A DNA stretch of 7,285 bases from assembly GCA_023427825.1 (NCBI GenBank), contig JAEZAI010000471.1, positions 1 to 7,285 on the forward strand, given 5' to 3'. Source of the DNA: Actinomycetes bacterium. Its GTDB lineage: Bacteria; Actinomycetota; Acidimicrobiia; Acidimicrobiales; Microtrichaceae. The notes beneath the pieces are model-generated. The model did not search any database. It was not told the DNA's origin and worked only from the letters and a program-made list of their open reading frames with translations. Made by a program: the position numbers and the translations under genes. Positions 1-6,825 of this stretch are shown one piece after another (the first letter of the stretch is position 1; every line of letters starts with the position of its first letter).

Positions 1-521
1 CGCGTGACCGAGACGATCGCCGCCACCGGCACGTAGGTGGTGCGTCCGCCCGGGCCGGTGTCGATGGTGGCGACCGAGCCCACCGCCAGCACGTCGCCGC
101 GCACGGCGGTGCCGCCGGCCAGGGTGAGCACCACCTCGGTGCGGTCCTCGACCAGGTCGCACAGCACCTCGACCATCGAGGCCCCGTCGAGCGGCGGACC
201 GGACGCGGGGATGGGTTCGCCCACCTCCAACGCCGTGACCGCCTCGAGCGACACCCACGTGACGCCGTGGCGCCGGCGCACCTCGATCACGTCGGAGCCG
301 ACGACCGCCAATCGCCCGGACACGCGGTCGCCGGTCACCACCTGGACCGCCACGTCGCGGCCGACGGCGGCGGCGAGCGCCCCGGACAGCGTGGCCTCCT
401 CGGTCAGGCGGTGGCGGATCCAGCGCTCGCGGCGCCGGGCCTCGATCTCGAGCTCGATCCGCAGATCGGCCGCCGCGGCGTCCAGATCGCCGTTACTGCC
501 CTGATCCTCGGTGGGGGCCAC
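1..521 (-). CDS. Hypothetical protein with two Sm-like beta-barrel repeats (3' end missing)
   Basis: Unrecognised protein, open through the left edge; 173 full codons are visible. After a charged, probably helical segment rich in Arg and Glu (about residues 18-42), two segments share one pattern. Residues 57-98 contain VTGDRVSGRLAVVGSDVIEV and then WVSLEAVTAL. Residues 129-173 contain LAGGTAVRGDVLAVGSVATI and then TYVPVAAIVSV. Both follow G-x-x-V-x-G-x-[LV]-x-x-V-G-S and end in a [WY]V-x-[LV]-x-A-[VI] strand, as expected for small Sm-like/Hfq-like barrels; that fold is inference, and RNA binding is not shown. The start is ambiguous. GTG at 521 has a GGGAGGG ribosome site 12 nt upstream (540-534 on the minus strand). 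An in-frame ATG at 542-540 lies upstream with only a weak site and would overlap the phoH start codon inside CCATGG. The gene is divergent from phoH. The reading frame is well supported by composition; the function is not known. Confidence 0.7.
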   Translation of the reverse strand, partial: MAPTEDQGSNGDLDAAAADLRIELEIEARRRERWIRHRLTEEATLSGALAAAVGRDVAVQVVTGDRVSGRLAVVGSDVIEVRRRHGVTWVSLEAVTALEVGEPIPASGPPLDGASMVEVLCDLVEDRTEVVLTLAGGTAVRGDVLAVGSVATIDTGPGGRTTYVPVAAIVSVT

Positions 522-524
522 CAG

Positions 525-530
525 TACACT
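525..530 (+). promoter_or_regulatory. Candidate -10 element for phoH operon (leaderless start)
   Basis: TACACT fits the TANNNT pattern of a sigma70-type -10 box and ends 10 nt before the phoH ATG at 541. The sequence just upstream of that ATG is C-rich (GTGCCCTCCC) and has no Shine-Dalgarno match on the plus strand. Transcription would therefore begin close to or at the start codon, giving a leaderless or nearly leaderless mRNA, which is common in actinomycetes. No convincing -35 hexamer is seen; the best is CTGATC at 501-506, with three of six matches. The box lies inside the first codons of the divergent gene or just outside them, depending on that gene's true start. Confidence 0.4.
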
Positions 531-540
531 GTGCCCTCCC

Positions 541-1506
<966 letters not shown>

Positions 1507-1522
1507 GGACCGGCACGGACCA

Positions 1523-2053
1523 GTGACCGCCTCCGACGATCGCCCCGCCGTCGCCCGGCGGGACGACCGGGATCCTGCCGCCGCGGCGGCCCTGCCCGTC
1601 GACCTCGACGCGCTCGCCGACCTGCTGGCCGCGGTGCTCGGCGCCGAGGGCGTGGCTGCGGACGCAGAGGCGTCGCTGCAGCTGATCGCGCCCGACGCCA
1701 TCGCCGAGCTCAAGGCCGAGCACCTGGGCGGCTCCGGGCCCACCGACGAGCTGTCGTTCCCGCTCGACGGCCTGGACGGCGAGCCGCCCGACTGGATGGT
1801 GGGCGACGTGGTGGTGTGCCCCGAGGTGGCCGCGGCGCAGGCGCCCGAGCACGCCGGCGACCTGGACAGCGAGCTGGCGTTGCTGGTCGTGCACGGCGGA
1901 CTGCACCTGTGCGGCTGGGACCACGCCGAGTCCGCCGAGCGCGATCGGATGTGGGCCCGTGAGCGCGAGTTGCTGACAGCGCTCGGCCGTACGCCGGCCC
2001 GCGATCCGTGGAGGACGCAGGGCGAGCCGGACGATGAGGAGGTGGCGTCGTGA
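1523..2053 (+). CDS. ybeY: Endoribonuclease YbeY (rRNA maturation factor)
   Basis: 176-residue YbeY, a single-strand-specific metallo-endoribonuclease needed for 16S rRNA 3'-end maturation and 70S quality control. The zinc-site signature HxxxHxxxxxH is intact as HGGLHLCGWDH (124-134), giving His124, His128 and His134. The family landmarks GPTDELSFPLDG (72-83) and GDVVVCPEVA (94-103) precede it in the right order. The first ~22 residues are a polar, Ala/Asp/Arg-rich extension, which makes the protein some 20 residues longer than the common form. The usual first beta-strand is hard to see, and homology becomes clear only from about residue 24. GTG 1523 is the only reasonable start after the phoH stop; no later in-frame start precedes the conserved core, and its ribosome site is weak, so translation may be coupled to phoH. 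A Cys (130) sits inside the metal motif, where Leu is usual. It overlaps the next gene by 4 nt (GTGA). Confidence 0.94.
   Translation: MTASDDRPAVARRDDRDPAAAAALPVDLDALADLLAAVLGAEGVAADAEASLQLIAPDAIAELKAEHLGGSGPTDELSFPLDGLDGEPPDWMVGDVVVCPEVAAAQAPEHAGDLDSELALLVVHGGLHLCGWDHAESAERDRMWARERELLTALGRTPARDPWRTQGEPDDEEVAS
2036..2042 (+). promoter_or_regulatory. Ribosome binding site of the CNNM gene
   Basis: GAGGAGG lies 7 nt before the GTG at 2050, inside the last codons of ybeY. This is the strongest Shine-Dalgarno match in the plus-strand cluster. It fixes the GTG start of the downstream membrane protein, whose start overlaps the ybeY stop. Confidence 0.75.
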
Positions 2054-3318
2054 CCGGGACGGACCTCGTCCTGCTCGCCGTGGTGATCGTGCTCGTCGGA
2101 AACGCCGTGGTGCTCGCGGTGGCCGAGACGTCGATCACGCGCATGACCCGCGCCCGCGCCGCTGCACTGGCCGAGTCGGAGCCCAAGCGGGGCCGGCGCG
2201 TGCAGCGCATCGTCGAGAACCTGGAGCGCGACCTCAACGCCACCTACCTGGCGGTGAACATCGTGCAGACCGTGCAGGCCGCCCTCGTCGGTGTGCTCGC
2301 CGGCCGGCTCTTCGGCCCGCTCGGGGTGGCCATCGGCATCGTGCTCAACGTCGTCGTGCTCTTCACCCTGGCCGAGGCCGCTCCCAAGACCTGGGCGCTG
2401 CAGCACACCGACCGAGCGGCGTTGATGACCGCGCCGCTGGTCGAGCTCATCGGCCGCATGCTGCGCTGGCCCGCCCGCGTCCTCATCGGGGTGGCCAACG
2501 TGGTGCTGCCGGGCAAGGGCCTGAAGAAGGGTCCGTTCGTGACCGAGGAGGAGATCCTCGCCCTGGCTGAGGAGGCGGCCGAGGCCGCGGTCATCGAGGA
2601 GTCCGAGCGGGACCTGATCGAGTCGATCATCGACTTCGGCGACACCGTGGTGCGCGAGATCATGATCCCCCGGCCCGACGTGGTCTCGATCTCGGCCGAC
2701 GCCACCGTCCGCGACGCCGTCGAGCTGTCGATCGAGACCGGCCGCAGCCGGTTCCCCGTCTACGGCGAGACCTCCGACGACGTGATGGGCATGGTGTACG
2801 CCAAGGACGCCTTCGGCGCCGAGCGTGACGGCGGCGGTGACCGCTGCGTGGCCGAGGTCGCCCGGCCCGTGCTGTTCGTGCCCGAGACCAAGCGGGTGGC
2901 CGAGCTGCTCACCGAGATGCAGGCACGCAAGACCCACATCGCCGTGGCGGTCGACGAGTACGGCGGCAACGCCGGCCTGGTCACGCTCGAGGACCTGCTC
3001 GAGGAGCTCGTCGGCGAGATCCACGACGAGTTCGACCAGGAGGAGGTGGAGGTCGAGCCGGTCGGCGAGAACATCTACCTGGTCAACGCCACGCTCAACG
3101 TGGGCGATCTCAACGAACGCCTCCACCTGGACCTTCCCGAGGGCACGTGGGACTCGGTCGGCGGCCTGGTGTTCGGCACGCTCGGGCGGGTGCCGGCGCC
3201 CGGCGACGTGGTCGAGCTCGACGGCTGCCGCATCACCGTCGACCGCGTCGACGGCCGGCGCGTCAGCCTCGTCCGCGTGGAGCGCACCGAACCCGTGAAG
3301 GTGGACGAGGACGCATGA
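2050..3318 (+). CDS. CNNM/CorC (HlyC/CorC) family CBS-domain membrane transporter
   Basis: 422-residue integral membrane protein of the CNNM/CorC type (DUF21, a CBS pair, then the CorC_HlyC domain). The DUF21 part (about 1-190) has hydrophobic helices near 5-25, 66-86, 92-109 and 125-153. It carries the family marks AETSIT (25-30) and [12 protein letters not shown] (107-118). The CBS pair covers about 205-325 and includes IPRPDVVSI (206-214), RFPVYGE (234-240) and [20 protein letters not shown] (301-320). The C-terminal domain (about 335-410) has [20 protein letters not shown] (366-385). Characterised members of this family export or handle Mg2+ (and Co2+), with the CBS pair sensing nucleotide and Mg2+; older 'hemolysin' labels are unreliable. 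Substrate here is inference. Position between ybeY and era is the standard one in actinomycetes and many Firmicutes. The GTG start has a strong ribosome site and overlaps ybeY (GTGA); the stop overlaps the era ATG (ATGA), pointing to coupled translation. Confidence 0.92.
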   Translation: MTGTDLVLLAVVIVLVGNAVVLAVAETSITRMTRARAAALAESEPKRGRRVQRIVENLERDLNATYLAVNIVQTVQAALVGVLAGRLFGPLGVAIGIVLNVVVLFTLAEAAPKTWALQHTDRAALMTAPLVELIGRMLRWPARVLIGVANVVLPGKGLKKGPFVTEEEILALAEEAAEAAVIEESERDLIESIIDFGDTVVREIMIPRPDVVSISADATVRDAVELSIETGRSRFPVYGETSDDVMGMVYAKDAFGAERDGGGDRCVAEVARPVLFVPETKRVAELLTEMQARKTHIAVAVDEYGGNAGLVTLEDLLEELVGEIHDEFDQEEVEVEPVGENIYLVNATLNVGDLNERLHLDLPEGTWDSVGGLVFGTLGRVPAPGDVVELDGCRITVDRVDGRRVSLVRVERTEPVKVDEDA

Positions 3319-4310
3319 GCGATCCGTTCGACGACGACCTGGACGACCACGACGAGCCGGAGCTCGAGGCACCCCGGGGACCGACGGCGGATGACCCCCG
3401 GGAGATCGACCTCGACGTCCTCGACGAGGACGAGATGGACGACGAGGAGCTCGTCGGCACCGACGAGCCGGGCTTCCGCTCCGGCTTCGTCACGCTGGTG
3501 GGGCGGCCCAACGTGGGCAAGTCCACGCTCCTCAACCGGATCCTGGGCGAGAAGGTCTCGATCGTCTCGGACAAGCCGCAGACCACCCGTCACCAGATCC
3601 GCGGCGTGCTCACCGACGACGACACGCAGATCGTGTTCGTGGACACCCCCGGCATCCACAAGCCGCGGACGCTGATGGGGGAGCGGCTCAACGAGTCCGC
3701 CACCGACGCGCTGGCGGGCGTGGACATCGTCTGCATCCTCTTCGACGCCACGCAGCGCATCGGCCCCGGCGACCGCTACATCGCCGAGCGCGTGCCCGGC
3801 AACGCCGTCGTGGTGCTCAACAAGTGCGACCGGGCCAAGCCGGAGCGGATCGCCGAGCAGCTCGCGCTCGCCGCGGAGTTCGACCTCGCCTCGTACTTCC
3901 CGGTGTCGGCCCGAACCGGCAAGGGCGTGGACGCCCTGGTGGCCCATCTGCGCTCGCTCCTGCCGTCCGGACCCAAGTGGTACATGGACGGCGAGGTCAC
4001 CGACCTGGGCGAGGGGTTCCGGGTGGCCGAGCTGGTCCGGGAGCAGCTGCTCGCCGTCACCCACGACGAGCTGCCGCACTCGATCGCCACCCGCACCACG
4101 CAGTGGGAGTGGCCGCACATCCGGGTCGAGATCCTGGTGGAGCGGGAGTCGCAGAAGGGCATGGTGATCGGCAAGGGCGGGTCGGTCCTCAAGGAGGTCG
4201 GCACCCGCGTGCGCCGGCAGCTCCCGGAGGGTGCCTACCTCGAGCTGTTCGTGAAGGTGGACAAGGACTGGCAGTCCCGGCCCGGCTCGCTCGAGCGCCT
4301 GGGGTACTGA
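3315..4310 (+). CDS. era: GTPase Era, ribosome small-subunit assembly
   Basis: 331-residue Era, the GTPase that binds the 3' end of 16S rRNA and assists 30S maturation. The GTPase motifs are complete: G1 GRPNVGKST (63-71), G2 region TTRHQIRG (90-97), G3 DTPG (110-113), G4 NKCD (169-172), G5 SAR (198-200). The C-terminal KH domain contains VIGKGGS (284-290) and ends with the Era-typical KVDKDWQSRPGSLERLGY (314-331). The protein is about 30 residues longer than the common ~300 because of an acidic N-terminal tail: about 25 of the first 52 residues are Asp or Glu and only two are Arg. ATG 3315 is chosen because it overlaps the previous stop (ATGA) and the tail is read in the same frame. An internal ATG at 3435 (Met41) would give a nearly tail-less form. 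An earlier in-frame start at 3147 lies inside the CNNM gene in another frame and is not credible. Confidence 0.95.
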   Translation: MSDPFDDDLDDHDEPELEAPRGPTADDPREIDLDVLDEDEMDDEELVGTDEPGFRSGFVTLVGRPNVGKSTLLNRILGEKVSIVSDKPQTTRHQIRGVLTDDDTQIVFVDTPGIHKPRTLMGERLNESATDALAGVDIVCILFDATQRIGPGDRYIAERVPGNAVVVLNKCDRAKPERIAEQLALAAEFDLASYFPVSARTGKGVDALVAHLRSLLPSGPKWYMDGEVTDLGEGFRVAELVREQLLAVTHDELPHSIATRTTQWEWPHIRVEILVERESQKGMVIGKGGSVLKEVGTRVRRQLPEGAYLELFVKVDKDWQSRPGSLERLGY

Positions 4311-4337
4311 ACATGCGGTCGGGGCGGCAGGGGTAGC

Positions 4338-5078
4338 GTGCGGGAAGTGGAGCTGAGCGCACTCGACAAGAAGCGGATGCCCGTCCACGTGGCCCTGGTG
4401 ATGGACGGCAACGGCCGCTGGGCCCAGCGCCGCGGCCTGCCCCGGACCGACGGCCACGCCGCCGGCGAGGAGGCCCTCCTGGACACGGTGTGGGGCGCCC
4501 TGGACGCCGGGATCCGCTACATCACCGTGTACGCGTTCTCCACCGAGAACTGGAAGCGCCCGGTCGACGAGGTCCGCTTCCTCATGGGGTTCAACGAGCG
4601 GCTGCTCATGACCCGCCGCGACGAGCTCAACGCCAAGGGCGTGAAGGTCCAGTTCCTGGGCCGGCGCGACTGGCGGGTGCCCAAGCGGGTGCTCAAGCGC
4701 ATCACCGAGACCGAGGAGATGACTCGGCACAACACCGCCATGACGCTGTCGATGGCGTTCAACTACGGCGGGCGGGCCGAGCTGGTCGATGCCGTGCGCG
4801 AGATCGCCCGGTCCGGCATCAAGCCCGACAAGATCGACGAGAAGACGATCCGCCAGCACCTGTACGACCCGACCATGCCGGACCCGGAGCTCATGGTCCG
4901 CACATCGGGGGAGTACCGGATCTCCAACTTCCTGCTCTGGGAGCTGGCGTACTCGGAGCTCGTGTTCACCGACGTGCTCTGGCCCGACTTCCGCCGCGGC
5001 GACCTGTACGCCGCCATCGACGAGTACCAGCGCCGCGACCGCCGCTTCGGCGGGCTGAGCGATGCCGACGGCTCCTGA
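4338..5078 (+). CDS. uppS: Isoprenyl transferase / undecaprenyl diphosphate synthase (cis-prenyltransferase)
   Basis: 246-residue cis-prenyltransferase that condenses isopentenyl diphosphate units in cis onto an allylic diphosphate to make the long-chain lipid carrier for peptidoglycan and other envelope polymers (C55 in most bacteria, C50 in mycobacteria). All conserved regions are present: HVALVMDGNGRWA (17-29) with catalytic Asp23, AFSTENWKRP (66-75), FNYGGRAEL (141-149), and DPELMVRTSGEYRISNFLLW (182-201). The end, WPDFRRGDLYAAIDEY (215-230) with RRFGG (235-239), is typical. The motif reads RTSGE where many enzymes have RTGGE; I regard this as a tolerated variant. Chain length cannot be read safely from sequence alone. 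GTG 4338 follows GGCAGGGG; GTG 4347 is an alternative that would remove three residues. The gene lies 27 nt after era, probably in the same transcript. Confidence 0.93.
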   Translation: MREVELSALDKKRMPVHVALVMDGNGRWAQRRGLPRTDGHAAGEEALLDTVWGALDAGIRYITVYAFSTENWKRPVDEVRFLMGFNERLLMTRRDELNAKGVKVQFLGRRDWRVPKRVLKRITETEEMTRHNTAMTLSMAFNYGGRAELVDAVREIARSGIKPDKIDEKTIRQHLYDPTMPDPELMVRTSGEYRISNFLLWELAYSELVFTDVLWPDFRRGDLYAAIDEYQRRDRRFGGLSDADGS

Positions 5079-5082
5079 CGCC

Positions 5083-5101
5083 CCGCCCGGCGCACGGGCG
5101 G
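5083..5101 (+). other. Small GC hairpin in the uppS-recO gap
   Basis: CCGCCCG and CGGGCGG (5083-5089 and 5095-5101) can pair into a 7-bp stem with a 5-nt loop, four nucleotides after the uppS stop. No T-run follows, so it is not a standard intrinsic terminator. At this GC content such a stem can occur by chance. It is noted because it occupies the only gap over 30 nt inside the plus-strand cluster. Confidence 0.25.
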
Positions 5102-5120
5102 ACGGCGGGCCGGTCGAACG

Positions 5121-5840
5121 GTGAGCCTCTACCGCGACGTCGCCGTGGTGCTGCGCACCCACTAGCTGGGTGAGGCGGACCGGATCGTCGTGCTGATGAC
5201 GCGGTCGACCGGCAAGGTCCGGGCCGTCGCGAAGGGCGTGCGCCGCACGGGGTCCAAGTTCGGGTCACGTCTGGAGCCCGGCTCCTACGTGTCGCTGCAG
5301 CTGCACGAGGGCCGGGGCGAGCTCGACATCGTCACGCAGGCGGAGACCGTCGAGTCGTTCCGCCACACGCGGGAGGACCTGTTGCGACTGGGCCGGGCGG
5401 CGTCGCTGCTGGAGGCGGTCGAGCAGCTGGCCCAGGACCGCGAGCCGGCGCCCCGGCTGCACGACATGCTCGTGGGCGGGCTGCGGACGATCGACGAGCG
5501 CAACCCTCCGCTGGTGGCCGGCGCCTTCTTCCTCAAGCTGCTGGCGGTCGAGGGCGTGGCGCCCGAGCTCGATGCCTGCGTCGGCTGCGGCGAGGAGGAC
5601 GGCGAGCTGGCCCTGGCGCTCGAGGCCGGGGGCGTGCGCTGCCGGTCGTGCGGCGGCGGGCGCGCCGTGTCCGACGAGGCGCTGGCCGTGTCCCGCGCCG
5701 TCCTGGGCGGCGGGCTCAACGTGGCGCTGTCGCTCCCCGAGGGCGCGGTGACCCATGAGGTCGAGGGCATCGCCACCTCCGCGCTCGAGAGCCACATCGA
5801 ACGGCGCCTCCGCTCGCTGCACGTCCTGCACGACATCTGA
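5121..5840 (+). CDS. recO: DNA repair protein RecO, interrupted by an in-frame TAG at codon 15
   Basis: RecO works with RecF and RecR to load RecA at single-stranded gaps coated with SSB. The frame from GTG 5121 gives 239 residues, the normal family length. The N-terminal OB-fold segment reads SLYRDVAVVLRTH (2-14), then TAG at 5163-5165, then LGEADRIVVLMTR (16-28) and KVRAVAKGVRRTGSKFGSRL (32-51), all in one frame. The zinc-binding region is present as CVGC (153-156) and CRSC (174-177). The conserved pattern around codon 15 in actinomycete RecO, as I recall it, is RxHKLGEADRIV, so a lysine AAG changed to TAG by one base would explain the stop. An alternative start at GTG 5190 or ATG 5196 yields about 216 residues but loses the first OB strand, so it would probably be impaired. 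The gene could be a pseudogene, a sequencing error or a readthrough case. No strong ribosome site precedes 5121. Confidence 0.85.
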
Positions 5841-5851
5841 GCCCGGACGCT

Positions 5852-5879
5852 ACGAGGGGGCCCCGGAGGGCCCCCTCGT
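5852..5879. terminator. Bidirectional terminator hairpin between convergent operons
   Basis: A perfect inverted repeat: the left arm ACGAGGGGGCCC (5852-5863) pairs with the right arm GGGCCCCCTCGT (5868-5879), leaving a CGGA loop. The 12-bp stem begins 11 nt after the recO stop and lies 36 nt from the stop of the opposing gene. On the plus strand only a short TTCC follows, and on the minus strand there is no T-run, so it is a GC-rich hairpin of the U-poor kind frequent in actinomycetes. Placement between two convergent gene ends supports a shared role. Confidence 0.75.
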
Positions 5880-5915
5880 TCCGCGTTCCGGGGTGCTCGA
5901 CCCCGCCGACCCCGA

Positions 5916-6776
5916 TCAGGGGACGACGGGCTCCTGGTTGAGCGCCCGGTAGGAGTAGATGACGGCGATGAGGGCGATGGGGCCCGTCGCCAGGACGCCG
6001 ACGCAGCACAGCACGACGCCGACGTAGTACACGAGGTACGACACGAGCAGGATCAGGAACACCTTGCCGAAGTTGTCCTTGACCCAGTCGATGCTCTGGC
6101 GGATCGCATCAGCGGGACCGACGCCCTTGTCCAGGGCGATGATCGGGGCGTACGCCGTGAAGATCAGCCAGATGATGCCCGGGATCACGCAGAGGATGAA
6201 CCCGACGAAGGCGCCGAGGCCGACGAGGATCACCGTCAGGGCGAAGCTGCCCATGTTCTCCGTGTTGGTCAGCATCGACACCTCGGGCTTCACCCCGCGG
6301 GTCACGCCCAGGCCGGCGCGGTAGACGCCCGCCTGCAGGAAGAACGCCACGACGAACTGGAGCACGAAGATCACCGAGTAGCCGACGAGGCTGATGATCG
6401 CCCCGGCACCCCCGTCGTCGTTGATCGCCGGCAGGAGGACCAGCTGGCCGAGCAGGCTCACCACGAGGGTGGCGCCGAACACGATCAGCATCAGGATCAC
6501 CAGCGGGCCGGCGTTCTCCTGGAATTTCTTCCATCCGTAGGAGATCGACGCCCCGACGTCGAGCTGCGGGTACTGGCCGCCACCGCCGCCGTAGGGCTGT
6601 GCGGGCGGCGGCGTGAACCCGCCACCGCCGCCGTACCCGCCCGGAGGCGGCGGCTGCGCAGGCGGAGGTCCCGCAGGGGCGAACCCTCCACCCGGCGGGG
6701 GCGGCGTGCCTCCTGGCGGTGGAGGTGGCGGAGCACCGCCACCCGGGGGCGGCGGTGGATAGTTCGGATCACTCAT
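5916..6776 (-). CDS. Multi-pass membrane protein with Pro/Gly-rich N-terminal tail (YciC/DUF975-like)
   Basis: 286-residue protein of unknown function. Residues 1-70 are low-complexity: runs of four to six prolines alternate with glycine runs and a few Tyr and Gln, with no signal peptide, so the tail is probably cytoplasmic and disordered. After a short amphipathic link (GASISYGWKKFQENAG, 75-90), about six hydrophobic segments follow, near 90-115, 125-150, 177-198, 199-215, 236-258 and 260-276. The segment IIALDKGVGPADAIRQSIDW (212-231), then a final YSYRALNQ (274-281), resembles the 'alD..g...Ai..S...v..n' pattern of YciC/DUF975-like membrane proteins; this family call is from memory and tentative. 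ATG 6776 has GGAGG 7 nt upstream. It lies 49 nt after the RDD-family gene on the same strand, so the two are probably co-transcribed. Proline-rich tails of this type are common on actinomycete membrane proteins and may mediate protein contacts. Confidence 0.82.
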   Translation of the reverse strand: MSDPNYPPPPPGGGAPPPPPPGGTPPPPGGGFAPAGPPPAQPPPPGGYGGGGGFTPPPAQPYGGGGGQYPQLDVGASISYGWKKFQENAGPLVILMLIVFGATLVVSLLGQLVLLPAINDDGGAGAIISLVGYSVIFVLQFVVAFFLQAGVYRAGLGVTRGVKPEVSMLTNTENMGSFALTVILVGLGAFVGFILCVIPGIIWLIFTAYAPIIALDKGVGPADAIRQSIDWVKDNFGKVFLILLVSYLVYYVGVVLCCVGVLATGPIALIAVIYSYRALNQEPVVP

Positions 6777-6783
6777 TCGTGTG

Positions 6784-6788
6784 CCTCC
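6784..6788 (-). promoter_or_regulatory. Ribosome binding site of the Pro/Gly-rich membrane protein
   Basis: GGAGG on the minus strand (CCTCC on the plus strand) stands 7 nt before ATG 6776. This decides the start of a gene whose low-complexity N-terminus gives no homology guide, and it shows the proline-rich tail is translated. Confidence 0.7.
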
Positions 6789-6825
6789 GGATGGATGGTG
6801 GGAACGGAGAAGGGATGCCCGACGC

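Noticed and set aside
37..504. A 155-codon plus-strand open frame at the left end.
   Set aside because: Its product is Ser/Thr/Arg/Pro-rich without motifs, while the opposite strand gives a balanced protein with a repeated fold pattern and a ribosome site.
3147..3314. An upstream in-frame extension of era starting inside the CNNM gene.
   Set aside because: The extra residues are Arg/Gly/Pro-rich shadow sequence, and the ATG at 3315 overlaps the previous stop in the usual ATGA arrangement.
4313..4336. A seven-codon ATG...TAG frame between era and uppS, a possible leader peptide.
   Set aside because: Too short to judge, no attenuator-like structure follows it, and such frames arise by chance.
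5062..5124. A 20-codon frame (ATG 5062) ending in a GTGA overlap with the recO start.
   Set aside because: Most of it lies in the uppS tail and the short gap, it is rich in Pro/Ala/Gly with no motif, and no ribosome site supports it.
3075..5162. A 695-codon open frame on the minus strand opposite era and uppS.
   Set aside because: Same antisense composition artefact; it runs across several real gene boundaries and has no domain signature.
5163..5165. Frameshift as the explanation for the broken recO start.
   Set aside because: RecO-like residues continue in the same frame on both sides of the TAG, so a base substitution, not an indel, fits.
6064..6324. Plus-strand open frame opposite the six-helix membrane protein.
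   Set aside because: Antisense shadow; the minus-strand protein has clear membrane helices and a ribosome site.
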